Below are positions 34,576-45,061 of a stretch of 64,000 bases of DNA, one piece after another. How positions within the stretch are numbered: the first letter of the stretch is position 1; each line of letters starts with the position of its first letter. The notes under the pieces were generated by a model. The model ran no database searches. It saw only the letters and a program-made list of their open reading frames with translations, and had not been told where the DNA came from. Made by a program: the position numbers and the translations under genes. This stretch comes from Auriscalpium vulgare (lineage: Eukaryota; Basidiomycota; Agaricomycetes; Russulales; Auriscalpiaceae): the NCBI GenBank assembly GCA_019915015.1, contig JAHBBC010000016.1, forward strand, positions 1,240,001 through 1,304,000, written 5' to 3'.

Positions 34576-35992
34576 CTAATCATCGTAGCTTCGGTACCCG
34601 TCGCCGTCGTCATCGTCCCGACGTTTACCCTTGCCCCGCCCGGAGCTCGCCATGGGCTCGTCCACCTTCTTCCGGCGTTTGCGCTCCGACTCGCGCAGGT
34701 TCAGTCGCACGCCAAAGTAGGACAGATGCTGCGATAGTGTGTCAGAGCGGTGTCTAGCGCTGGGCAGGCGGCAAGACGAGCGCTGGCAAGGCCGCTTCGT
34801 AACGTACCTTGGTCAAATCAGTCGAAGCTCGCAGACCTGGGAATTCCTTGGTGGAATACACGCGGAACGCGCCCCCGTAGCACTCGGCCCAGACCGGTGT
34901 GTCCACATCCCCGCCGGACACCTTGGAGAACAGGTCGAAACACCGGTAGCGCAGGATGAAGTTGCCTTCCATTTTGACTGCTAGGTCCTGCACGCAGCAC
35001 GTACGTCAGTTGTGAAGGGAGCGAACAAGTGCATGGGTGAATTATATCACAAGAAGAACACACGAACAGAGAAAACGAACATCAACACTTTGTTCCCCTT
35101 GTAGTCGAGGTTTGCCGCCTGGACGAAAGTCGTGCCCGCAAGAGATTCTGTACATTTTGAGCCCTCCGAGATCGGGAAGTTATTGTTGAAGTAGTGCACG
35201 ACCTCCTCTGGATTTGGGGAGCCCGGAGCGCCATCCGCGCCGTATTGTTGTGGGGGCATTTGCATGGGAGGCAGCATCGCCATAGCGCCTTGCTGGGGTG
35301 GTGGTGGGCCGGAGTAGGGTGGCTGTGGGGCGGGATAGGTGTAGGGGTACGGCTGTGTGCCGGGGGAGTACGGTGTAGGTGACATTGTGGAGGTGGACGC
35401 GTGGCTGGGAGAGGCGGTGCTTTCCGGACGCCTCCTCTGCTCCGGGGCCTGCTGCATCTCGCCGGGTTCAGTTGACGGGACCGGGAAGAGATCAACATGG
35501 CAGATGAGGCCCATGTTATTGATCTCACTGGGCGGGAAGAACGCGGGAGTGAGTGGGGAAGGCAGGGGGGCAGCGGACTGCAACGCACTCGTAGTTCTCG
35601 ATCTCCACGTCTCCACGCGAGCCCTCATGCACAACATACAGCCTGAGCTGAACGACGGGAGGGGGGTCTAGGGGTCTCCGGTCCTTGCGTGCATACCTGA
35701 GGGAGGAGACGCGTCAGAGGCGGTAAGCGCACGAGGAGTGTGGAACGCACTTGCGGCCGAGATCTGCCTTCTGCAACTCGACGAGCTCTGCCCTGACCTT
35801 CTTTCCAGAGAACTGGCCTGTGGCAAAAGTGATGGGAGTACCGATGGGATGGGGGTTGGGCCGGGGGGTTGTGTGGGATTCGCGAGGATCGTGTTCCCTG
35901 GGAGGGTGCGTGGGCGTGGGCTGTGCAGGCTGGGGGTAGTCCTGTGGAGGATAGGGCTGGTGCTGCTGCGAGCCGTATGGAGCGCCATACAT
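34576..35992 (-). CDS. velB: Velvet-domain regulator, VelB type
   Basis: Velvet proteins are DNA-binding regulators of fungal development and secondary metabolism; VelB pairs with VeA or VosA. Five exons close in phase (35751-35992, 35589-35696, 35068-35527, 34808-34987 and 34576-34728), giving 380 residues. After a Pro/Gln-rich start the velvet domain begins with GKKVRAELVELQKADLGRKY and the diagnostic ARKDRRPLDPPPVVQLRLY. It continues with NMGLICHVDLFPV, is broken by about 110 residues rich in Pro, Gln, Ser and Tyr, and resumes with NKVLMFVFSDLAVK, GNFILRYRCFDLF and FRVYSTKEFPGL. A basic tail with Arg-Lys repeats follows. An insert within the velvet domain is the known hallmark of VelB. The start MYGAPYG is the first ATG in the open frame. 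It is divergent from the EEP gene, about 425 bp away. Confidence 0.93.
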
Positions 35993-36416
35993 TGGAGGCG
36001 GAGACGAGCGCGGTGCGGAGATGATGGCAGAAGGGAGGGAGACGGGATGGACGCTTGGACTTAAAATGTTTTGACGATGATTGCGATGGCCCCAGCGGGA
36101 GACCCGGTTCAAGGCTGCCAGCGCGCCATTCAAGCTCCGCTACTTCCGACACCCGGGATCGGTAACGCCGCCGGGCTCCATCCTAGACACCGGACGGACA
36201 ACACCGCCCCGCCCGGCCCAGTCTAACGACAGGGTCTGCTCTGTCGTCATGTCGGGCCACTGTCCAGGCCACCCAGCACAACGGCCGTCGCCCCGTCCCT
36301 GCGCCCGTCTTCGCCGTCCACCAACGTTCGTTCCCCGTCGTCGCCCACGCGGCCGTCCAAGTCAACGCATACATATAGGAGCGCCGCCCTCGACCACCGC
36401 CCGCCATGCTGCAGCA

Positions 36417-39400
36417 ATGGGGTCCCTGTGCAGCGTCTTCCTCTTGTTCTCCTCCGCCATGGCCGCCACTACTGCCCCCGTCCGCATGGCCTCGTGGAAC
36501 CTCCGCTTTGACTCCATGCCCGACAACATCACCGTCCAGCAGACACTCGCCTCGCTCCCAGACCCCCAGCTGCAACCCGTCTTCCTCGGCCTCAGCGGGG
36601 AACAGCCGTGGAGCACGCGTCGCATCAAGGTTGCTGAAAGATTGCTCGGCGAGAAAATAGCACTCGCAGGTGAGCGACACAGTTGCCTCTTAACGCGGTC
36701 ACCTCCTGCGCACGTTTCCGCCTCGTTTTGCCCACGCCGCGAGCGAGAGCCCTTCGCAGTCATGGAATTCTGTTCTGGGAGGTCACATCAATAGGGGAGC
36801 TCAGAGTAGACCGTTTTCGTTTCCGTTTCGTTTTCAAACGCCTTTCGTTTTCGATTCGGCCCGCGGCATAAGTGACCCGATGTGTGACAATCGTGTGACT
36901 TTAGGTGACGCTCGCGTTGTGCGGCGTCTTCGTGTCTCACACACTCATTCCCTCGCGATACCTCCTTAATCTACACTCTCCTACTCTCTTAATGCCCCGG
37001 AAACGCGGCCGCTCGGACTCCGACCAGCCTGAGACAGCTCCGGGCAAGAAATCCCGTGAGGAGAACATCAGCTGGGGCACAAATAAGAAGCCAAATGAGC
37101 TGCTCCTGCAGCTCATCACGGAGCTCGAACAGCCGCAAAATCGCAAGGTTATGTTTGGTAACAAGCGTGGTGAGGTATGCAGGTGGCCCACGCATCATCT
37201 GGGCTTTGTTACTGACATCTTTCCAGAAGAAAAGCGGAGAAAGTAAGGTCGCAGCGGGTCAGCGGCTTGCTCGCATCCTCTGGAAGGATGCTCCGGACTC
37301 GGATTTCGTCAGTCTGGGAGCAAAGGTGCTCGGGAAAATAAATCAGTATGTCCATACCCTTATTGGATGCCTCATACGTGCTCACAGGCTTGTGTAGGCT
37401 ACGCATCACCTATCACTCCAAGGTTCGGCGCATTAAGTGCACGGGTGGAGGTGTCCTCACTGGGAATGAGGCCATCGTCGACACAGGTGATGCCGACGAT
37501 GGTCCAGATGAGTATTTGGTCTGCTACATAGGGCCAGATGGCCCATCCGAGGATACCGATGCACGCCACAAGAATATCTGGCGTAAGTTCATTTTGTGAT
37601 CTCCGATGAGCACGCTGGAGGCTAACACATCCTGTGCAGAGGAGATCGAGGCCGAGTTCGCTGTCTTCCCCCGAATTCACGCGATCCTTGCCACCCGCCC
37701 AAATGAAAACCCGATCATCATCACGACTGGGGTTGGTCCGGACGGTCACCGCACAGTGCACTATCAGCCTCCCGACGACGCGCCACCTGTGCGGCAACCG
37801 CGCGAAGAGGACATAGACCCCGTCCTACGCGTTCACGATGGCCCGGCGCCTCTCGCGCAAGACTCTTCTGCGACCGCACCCGGCCCGGGATCGCCACCGC
37901 AGACGCCACACACTCCCAAAGAGAACCGCGTGCCGCCCTCGTCGCAAGCAAGTGCGAAGAAGACTCCCGCACACCTGTCGGAAGAGAAGCTGGAGAGCTT
38001 GAAGGGTCGCTTCAAGCCCACGTCACGCACCGGCATTCAAGACATACTGAAGGAGTCCATCGAGTAAGTAATACTAGTTGTTGGTAATGCACGTGGACTA
38101 ATTCATGTGGCAGGCGTAGCTTTGCGGTGTCAAAGGAAGAGAACATCCGCAAAGCTGTCGACAGGCTGCGCGATGACATGAATAGTCTTCGCCAAGACGC
38201 TCGCGATCGCCACGACCGCCTCTTTCGTGAGCTGCAGATTGGCTTGTGGACGAACGATGAGTATCGCCGCAAGTCGGAAGCACTTGACGATGACCTTCAG
38301 CTGCAGCTTCAAGATCTCCGTGAAAATATATCGCGCCTTCAGAATCCTCCTCTGGTTGTCGCCGCCGCTACGCCCGCTCGTTCCATCTCACGCACGGGCT
38401 CTATGTCAACCGCTGCATCGACGCCTTCATCTCTGCCGCGCGCATCGACACCTCCGGATGATGAGCCCGAGAGCGAGATGACAAGCCAGAGAGAAAATAG
38501 TCCTCCCTGGGATGAGAGCCAGTTGGACAGAGATCTTGGACGAGGATCATCTGTGGTTCCAGACGAGTTGGAGCGAGGCTTAGTCTGATCATTTTGCTTT
38601 TGTCCTTTCTAACTGCAGCCTCTCATTTAATGCTACACAGTCCTTTCTTCTTTCTGATTATATCTCTCTTACTCTTTACAATCTCAGATTTAATCTTGTT
38701 CATTTATACAAGTCCTGCTCGTTGAGCGGCTACTATTTCTGCCACAAGGCCACGTCTCCTAGCCTCGCAATCATCATCCTCTGTGATATCATCATCTATA
38801 GGATCATCTGGCTCCCCCCTATCGTCCTCTTCCTGAGCACGTGAGTGCCAAGTCGCAAAGCTTGTCCCACTCGCCCATCCTTCGATGTCGAGCACTGCGT
38901 TGTGCAAGATGATGCAACATGAAATCCACCGACACGCTCGTATATGGTCCCGATTGTAACGGATATTGAGCCGTAAGCCACGAAGGGATTGCCATCGGCC
39001 CTTGAGTGCACCCATGGTGTGTTCAGAGCGAACGCGTAGGCGAGCTACGTGTTTGTCGAATAAGGCATTTGAGCGGTCTAACGACGCTGGTTTCTTGTGA
39101 ACTGGGATGGTCCGCGAGCTGACAGGGTACGCAGAGTCACCCCATGCAAACTCGTCACCTCTGAAGAACCAGTCGGTATGCTTGACAGCTGCAGTATGCT
39201 CAAATGCAGATGCATCATGAGCAGAACCGGTCATGCCAAGCGAATAGTCAACGATTCGTAGATTCGACGGTGTATTGCCAATCTGTGTACAGATATGTCA
39301 GTCAGGAGCTATTAGAAGATATCCAGCATACCTGGACGTTGAACCCATAGTTGCACTTCCTTGTGTAGTACGCGTCACCGTCGAGGCCGGGGCGACTGTA

Positions 39401-41409
39401 CAGGACAACAATTGTCCCGTCGTACATCACCCATCCCTCCCTCCAGGTGGATCCCGTGAAACCAAGCTGCTCATCAATCCACCTTTTCTCGACCTCTTTC
39501 TCCTCCTCTGTTAGCGGCCGTACAAACATCCCATGCAAGGACATCAGCGCCTCCTGACATCTCTCCGTGTATAGCTCCACAGCGCCCTCTGAACAGCCCG
39601 CTGCACGGCTGATATCCTCGAGAGATGCGCCATTGCCATAGCGACCCATACGGTACAGGGTCACCGCTAATTGCGTTCGGATATCCTCCTGCGGGGTGTT
39701 CGAGTTGTTCTGGAATACGGGATGACCCTCGATGAGGCCAAGGATAGTGTCGAAGACGTGGGGAGAGACACGGAGCATGTTGATAAAGCGGTGGTGATGG
39801 GCAGGATCCTGTGCATACTCCCATGCAAGCTGGAGATTGCCGGCTTTAACGACGGGAGGACGGGGGTTGATGTAGCGGGAGGATAGGATGGTGTGAAGGA
39901 TTGAGCTATCGCGTTGGAGCTGCTCCATCATAGCTGTGGCTGAAGATGGAGGCATGAGTGCCATCTGGATAGCCATATATGTGATGTATGCGTCGATAAT
40001 CTCATCGTGGTAGGTAGCACGGGCCATGGCTGGTGGAAGAGCTCGAAAGCAATGGCGGCGGTGTCGCGCAGCGGCGTAGATTGAGTGACATTATGTAATA
40101 TCACGCCGGGGCGCCGAATCGAAAACGAAAGGCGTTTGAAAACGAAACGGAAACGAAAACGGTCTACTCTGAGCTCCCCTAATGACTCATCTCTATGCGC
40201 AGGTTTTCAGGAGGCGCTCGTCAGGCAGGTCAACGACCTTTCACAGCTGTTGGGCACAGGCTTCGGTTGGGTGCGTGCCATTTTCCCTCATGGTTCGAGT
40301 CATGGGCTCTCACACGCATACACCCAGGTCGGCGTGGGCCGGGATGATGGAGTCGCTGCGGGAGAATTCAGCCCCGTTTTCTACGACAAGTGCGTACATT
40401 TCCCGTTCCTCTCTCTTCGCATCCTCGCACATTCTTCTCTGCACGACACTGCTCTGACACGCCGCGCCTTTAGATCAGTCTTCGAGTTGTTATCAAACGA
40501 CACATTCTGGCTATCGTGCGTCCACCGTGCCCTGTTTTACTCGCCCACAGCCTCATCCGCAGCGCACCGCCAGGGACACGCCCTTCGTTGCTGGGTCTAA
40601 GTTCCCCGGGGCGGGCAGTGTGCGCATTGCAACCGCGACGCACCTGCGCATCCGCGCGACGGGCAAGACATTCGCATACATCAACACACACCTTGACGAT
40701 CAATCCGATGACCAGCGCCAACTCGGCGCGTCCCTCATCCTCTGGCGCGCGCACTTCGAGGCCGCGCAGAACGGCGGCGCAAGCACGGTGTTGATTACCG
40801 GCGACTTCAATAGGTGCGTCGCTTCGACCCATCTTGTGCATGCAGCCGGGTTTCGCGGTGCATCCTGATAATACATTACTCACTCCCCATATGCATTCCG
40901 CCTTCCATTGGTGTCAACGCGCCCACAGCCCCGCGAATGGAACAGATGCGGGCGCCTACCAAATCATTACGGGCTCTATTCCGCCCGTTGCGATCAACGC
41001 GACATTCAAGGCGCGCTTCCCCGTGCCCTCGGGAGTGCTGCCGGACTTCAAAGCGCTCGACCTCCGCACGCAGGTCCCACGCGCGAACGTGTCGGGTAAC
41101 TGGGCAACATTCACGGGCTTCGCAGCCCCGGACGACACGAGCGACTTCACGCGCATCGACTTTGTGTTTGGGGGAAGCAATGGCGGGTGGTAAGTGTCCT
41201 GCCTTTTCGATCGGACCAAGGTGCGGTGATGATGGTGGTGGTGTTGTGTGGCTCCGCGGATCGATGAGGGGTGTGGGTGTGGTGTGGGCTGACGCTGATG
41301 GAGGGATGCGCGCAGGACTGGCCACGCTATCAAGGTCGAATCGACGCTTACCGACGACGGTGTCATCGCGAGCGACCACCGACCTGTCTTCGGTGATATC
41401 TCGCTCTGA
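36417..41409 (+). CDS. Secreted endonuclease/exonuclease/phosphatase family protein, intron 1 holds a transposon
   Basis: Seven exons (36417-36669, 40203-40270, 40328-40389, 40474-40515, 40574-40813, 40929-41189 and 41316-41409) close in phase and give 339 residues. The protein starts with a hydrophobic signal-like segment (MGSLCSVFLLFSSAMAA). EEP landmarks follow: RMASWNLRFDS, an exon 1-2 junction making GFQEAL (the catalytic Glu strand), SDTPFVAGSKFPGAGSVR, KTFAYINTHLDDQSDDQR, VLITGDFN, FTRIDFVFG, and VIASDHRPVFGDISL with the terminal His. These match the DNase I/exonuclease III/phosphatase fold, whose members hydrolyse phosphodiesters or phosphoesters with a divalent metal; the substrate here is unknown. 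Intron 1 is about 3.5 kb because a PIF/Harbinger element lies inside it; without the element and one target repeat it would be about 142 bp. The coding sequence is undamaged, so expression depends on splicing or premature termination in the element. Confidence 0.9.
36790..36792. repeat. Target-site duplication AAT, left
   Basis: The three bases AAT directly precede the left terminal inverted repeat and are repeated directly after the right one at 40181-40183, as expected for 3-bp duplications made by PIF/Harbinger transposases. Confidence 0.85.
36793..36860 (+). repeat. Left terminal inverted repeat, 68 bp
   Basis: It begins AGGGGAGCTCAGAGTAGACC, continues with a TTTCGTTT-rich part and ends GATTCGGC. 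It is an exact reverse complement of 40113-40180. Confidence 0.95.
36992..38588 (+). CDS. PIF/Harbinger accessory protein, Myb/SANT-like
   Basis: Five exons close in phase (36992-37174, 37227-37345, 37398-37582, 37640-38063 and 38114-38588), giving 400 residues. A basic start (MPRKRGRSDSD) is followed by a helical region with NELLLQLITELEQPQNRK and GQRLARILWKDAPDSDFVSL, which fits the trihelix/Myb-like DNA-binding proteins found as the second gene of PIF/Harbinger elements. The middle contains LRITYHSKVRRIKCTGGGV and an EIEAEFAVFPRIHAILATRP helix, then a Pro/Ser-rich linker and a long charged coiled coil near residues 260-330. In better known elements this partner binds element ends and brings the transposase to the nucleus; that role is inferred here. 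The frame is intact. Confidence 0.85.
38704..40027 (-). CDS. PIF/Harbinger DDE transposase
   Basis: Two exons (39332-40027 and 38704-39282) close in phase and give 424 residues, a normal length. The N-terminal helical part has VFDTILGLIEGHPVF and LAVTLYRMGRYGNGASLEDI with a helix-turn-helix-like ISRAAGCSEGAVELY. The catalytic domain shows the first Asp in WVMYDGTIVVLYSRPG, then GSAHDASAF with the second Asp, the WGDSAYPV strand, and the third acidic residue in VRSEHTMGALKGRW, followed by the closing LHNAVLDIEGW. This matches the DDE_Tnp_4/Harbinger nuclease. All three acidic residues are present, so the enzyme may be active. The gene converges on the accessory gene inside the element. Confidence 0.92.
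40113..40180 (-). repeat. Right terminal inverted repeat, 68 bp
   Basis: Exact reverse complement of 36793-36860; it ends GAGCTCCCCT immediately before the AAT target repeat. Confidence 0.95.
40181..40183. repeat. Target-site duplication AAT, right
   Basis: Matches the AAT at 36790-36792 on the other side of the element. Confidence 0.85.
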
Positions 41410-43537
41410 GATACGACAGGTCACCCGACCACCGTCCTCCCACGAACTACAAGGGCCGTCCCAAAGTGGTATGCTTTCGCGGTCTCAGACTTGTCCAGCT
41501 GATACCGTACTTGTGCATCTTTGTTTTCAAAATTATGATGAGCCAGTCGCACAACGCACGCTGTGCGCTGGTGCTGGGAATGCTTGTGCTGGTTGGGGTG
41601 CAGTGTCGTATCGCCGTGATCGCCAGACCTTCCATGCTGGCTGCTAGCCACTGTGCCGAGAACAACACGCGGGGCGCCGCCGTGTGAGGGCTTCGCGAAA
41701 AGCGCGCGATATAAAGCTTACTTGGAGAACCCCGTCGTAGACAATAGACCTGTCCGGAACACAAAAGCTTATGGACAAGCGCAGACTGAGGGGCAAGCGA
41801 CGTCGAACAAGGCTTCTGGTACCTTATGGAGCGGGGCTACAAAACAACCTTCGTCAGAAGAAGGACACAACGCCCGTGGCCGAGGGAATACCGTTAGTCG
41901 AACCCTGAGCAGTGAGTACAAGTACAAGATCGCTTAGCAGGATAACGGCATCACGCCGTGCCATATGCTTGTCTGCATTCCCCGCGGGTAAGTGCTTGTG
42001 GGGAGAATAAGGCCAGCATCGCAAGAGATTCGTCCTAAGGGACACATTCACACCGGCTGTGTCACGGCAGCACCGGGTTCTCTTTACAATGCCAGCGCTG
42101 GTGGCGGAGCATATAACGTTATCCTGGACAGGGTCTACTCAGTAGTTCTAGCTCTCCAGGAGCTTCAAGAATGGAAGTTTGACGAGGAACCTTCTCGGTG
42201 TCGCACCACAGGTAGGGAACAAATCGCGGCTTTAGAAGTTGAAGTTCTGGTCCTAAATACAGCACCCCTCTCGTGGTACGTTACGGTCGAGGACGCCCAA
42301 AACGGCACTGACCAGAACCATATTTTACAATACCTTCTAGTCAGGTCTCCAGCTTGAAGCGCGTCGAGCTCCGCAATGGGCACGTACCTTCTCCAGTCGC
42401 AGGCTGCAATATTACAGGGTGGTCGATGACAGCTAAGTGAGAGCAGGTACCTCAGCCAGCATTTGCGCGGGTCCATGAGATCGCTAGTTTCCGTCCCCGC
42501 CAATCTAAGACCAGGACAGAGGACTCTCTGCATGAGGGCGAGTACGTCAACATATGGATGAGGTGGACTGAACTCACAGCACGCCGTGTCTTCCCCGCAT
42601 CCTTCCGCCGAAGGAAGTATTTCATCAACGCCGTGCCAATTTAAGTCCTCACCATAGGCCCCGATCGCAAGTGCGTGCCTATGGTGGCAGGCTCGCTAGA
42701 AGGGTACTTAAATGGCAAGTCGCACCTGCGGGGGTTAACTGTCCTTTCCAGGTGAACAACATCGCCAAAGCTTCAAAGGCTAACACAGAGATGGTGGACT
42801 GCGAAGGTCTTTTTGCAAGTACTGTAGCCAGCCTTGACCGATGCGTAGTAGTAAGAGACTAAGTACCTTTAACGTGGATGATCGACAACTTGGCGTAATG
42901 AAACGGTGCCTACCGCTGAAAGGTCTCAACTCTTGTGCAGAGTAACGAGCTCAAAATCCTCAGTGCGTTGAGAATCGAGAGTGGGTTTGGCCAGGTGTGA
43001 GCAAAGCGCGCCTCAGGCTGACTTGGCTCGGAGGGGGCCGGAGCTGGCCCGGCGCCCTGTCCGGCCCGGGATCGACCACGTGACAACGCGGTTTTCAACC
43101 TTTCTTCAAATCTTGAACTTCCTCGACCGCGTACGTGTGCTGCACTTAGCCTCATACCGGTCAACGAAAGCAAAGTGGTGCGTGAAGAATATTTTCACTT
43201 TTTCATGACCGCAAATAACAGCACCGTGAAGTTTTGCATGCAGTGCGAGCGATGTCATGCAGTTTTAGTGGTTTCGGGTAATAACTATAACTACTTCGCG
43301 ATTCGTGCTTCACTGATACGTGGAGATGTGGCCTCATTCCATCAAGTACGCAACCAAGGGACGAGAAGGTACTGCAGGCTCCCTCGAATGAATGACTCAC
43401 GCTCATTGACACAGAAACACACGTTACACAGTCATCCACTATGTTTAAATTAAGGTTGTTGAATGGGAACTGCGGGGTAAACAGCTCATCTACATGTCGC
43501 CGCCCTTTCCCTTCGGACGCTCACCTTCACGTCAAGC
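41410..43537. other. Gene-poor stretch after the EEP gene
   Basis: No recognisable gene was found. Open frames are short and overlap on both strands. The last 200 bases presumably hold the promoter of the NmrA-like gene. Confidence 0.45.
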
Positions 43538-44583
43538 ATGTCAGGCTTCAAGAACTTCGCAGTGTGCGGCACAGGCAACATAGGCTCTTTCATCGCTGAC
43601 CACCTCCTCGAGCTCAAGGAAGCGGGGAATATCGAAAATCTGACTATTCTTACGCGGGTGGTGCGTTCCCGTCCGTCAGCGGGCATCCCGATCTCATGCG
43701 TCGCCCCAGTCCTCCCACAGAAGTATGCTTCCACGTGCGCTGCAGTCATCGGCGTTGACTACTCCGACCGCACCGAGTTGAAACTCGCTCTGGGCGGCGC
43801 CGACGTCGTCATCTCGACAATCACAGTTTCGTGCTACAGGTGCAGGCGACCATCGCGGAGGCCGCGAAGGATGCAGGCGTGCACCTCTTCGTACCGTCCG
43901 AGTTCGGGCCCCCGCCGCAGGAGGGCGAGGCGAGCGTCCTCGCCGCCAAGGCACACCTCCATGCTAAGTTCGCAGAAGTCGGCCTGCCGTGCCTCTTTGT
44001 GTACACGGGCATATTCTCGGGTCTTTCATGGTTTCCTGGGTAGGTTCATCACGGTATCGGTCCGACATGTGTGTGAGGGACCAGCCTGACGAGTAAAACG
44101 CATGCAGGGCGGGGGCTTGGATATTGCGAGCGGCAAACTGGCTATCGGTGGAGACGGCAATCAAAACATATCATGGACCGCGCGGGCGGACGTTGCGCGT
44201 TTCCTGGGGTACGCGCTCACGCAGCTGCCTGTGCAGCGGCTGCGTAATCAGGAACTTCGCCTCGAGGGTGATCTCAAGGTGCGCTTCATCCGAAGCATTT
44301 TTCCGCCTCGGTCTGGACTCTGCATCCTCGTCTGACGTTATTCTATTCAGTCGTTTAACCAAATCTTCTCGGAATATATCAGGGAAAGACCGGGAAGAAG
44401 CTGGAGGTCACACACCTCTCCATCGATGAGCTCAATGCGCGTATCCAGGCTAATCCAAAGGACATCGCGGCGATGTTGCTCAAGTCGTTCGCACTAGGCG
44501 GGGGGCTCGTAGGCACACCCGAAAATGACCTGTACCTTCAATGGAATCCCACCCCCGTCCTCACGTCTACATCGGTGTTGTGA
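43538..44583 (+). pseudogene. NmrA-like NAD(P)-binding protein, apparently frame-broken
   Basis: The translated pieces match the NmrA-like/isoflavone-reductase-like branch of atypical SDR proteins. They include the dinucleotide-binding start FAVCGTGNIGSFIADHLL, LALGGADVVISTI, EAAKDAGVHLFVPSEFGPPP, KLAIGGDGNQNISW, ADVARFLGYALTQLP and the C-terminal KTGKKLEVTHLSIDELNARI. Normal introns explain some joins: exon 1 ends near 43660 and exon 2 starts at AAGTATGC near 43721. Three joins need one extra base and fit no plausible intron: near 43830 (between VISTI and LQVQAT), at the splice near 44108 (GGCGGGGGC), and near 44392 (between SEYIRE and KTGKK). Either the gene is decaying or the sequence has small deletion errors. 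Members often act as redox sensors or reductases; this copy may make no full product. The intact model would be about 300 residues. Confidence 0.6.
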
Positions 44584-45061
44584 GTTGTGGTGGGAGGCTC
44601 GGTGGAAGACCAGGACCCAAAGCAACATCTCGATGGCAACAGGGTAATTGTACATATGACTGTGGAGTACGTGAGATACAATAGGGTCGTAAAGCTCAGG
44701 CACTTAAACTCAAAATGACAACAGCTAGTAGGGCTGACCCCAACAGAAGCCAACCGGACACATGCATATGCATATGCACCGTTCCTGATGCGTTGTCCGG
44801 CTCGACTAGTGTTGGACTTGCTGTGGGAGAGGACGACAAGGGGAAAGCTTGAATAGAGAAGAGTTATTGTTTTGTTCGTCTGTGACAAATCAACCGTTGT
44901 GTACGTACATGAGGTCGCGGAGGTCGCTGATCCCGTGGGGATCAAGGACGCGGGCACAGGTGACACTGCGCCGACGGACGCCCCACTTGCCGGTCTTACG
45001 AGAAGATAGACCGCCGACGCGATGAATCAGAAATGGAACGATCGGGTAACGGCAAAGAAGC
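44584..45061. other. Intergenic stretch between convergent genes
   Basis: No gene is seen. The flanking genes converge, so this is 3' flanking sequence of both. A short CATATG-containing alternation (near 44765) is the only feature noticed. Confidence 0.45.

Larger units (their letters stand above)
36793..40180. mobile_element. PIF/Harbinger DNA transposon, complete
   Basis: A 3,388-bp element is bounded by perfect 68-bp terminal inverted repeats and a 3-bp AAT duplication. It carries two convergent genes: a plus-strand DNA-binding-like accessory protein and a minus-strand DDE transposase, the standard two-gene layout of autonomous PIF/Harbinger elements. Both frames are intact, and the perfect ends and duplication point to a recent insertion. 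It sits wholly inside intron 1 of the EEP gene. Confidence 0.93.

Noticed and set aside
36127..36152. Longer N-terminus for the velvet protein
   Set aside because: The upstream frame is open but has no ATG; the first ATG gives MYGAPYG.
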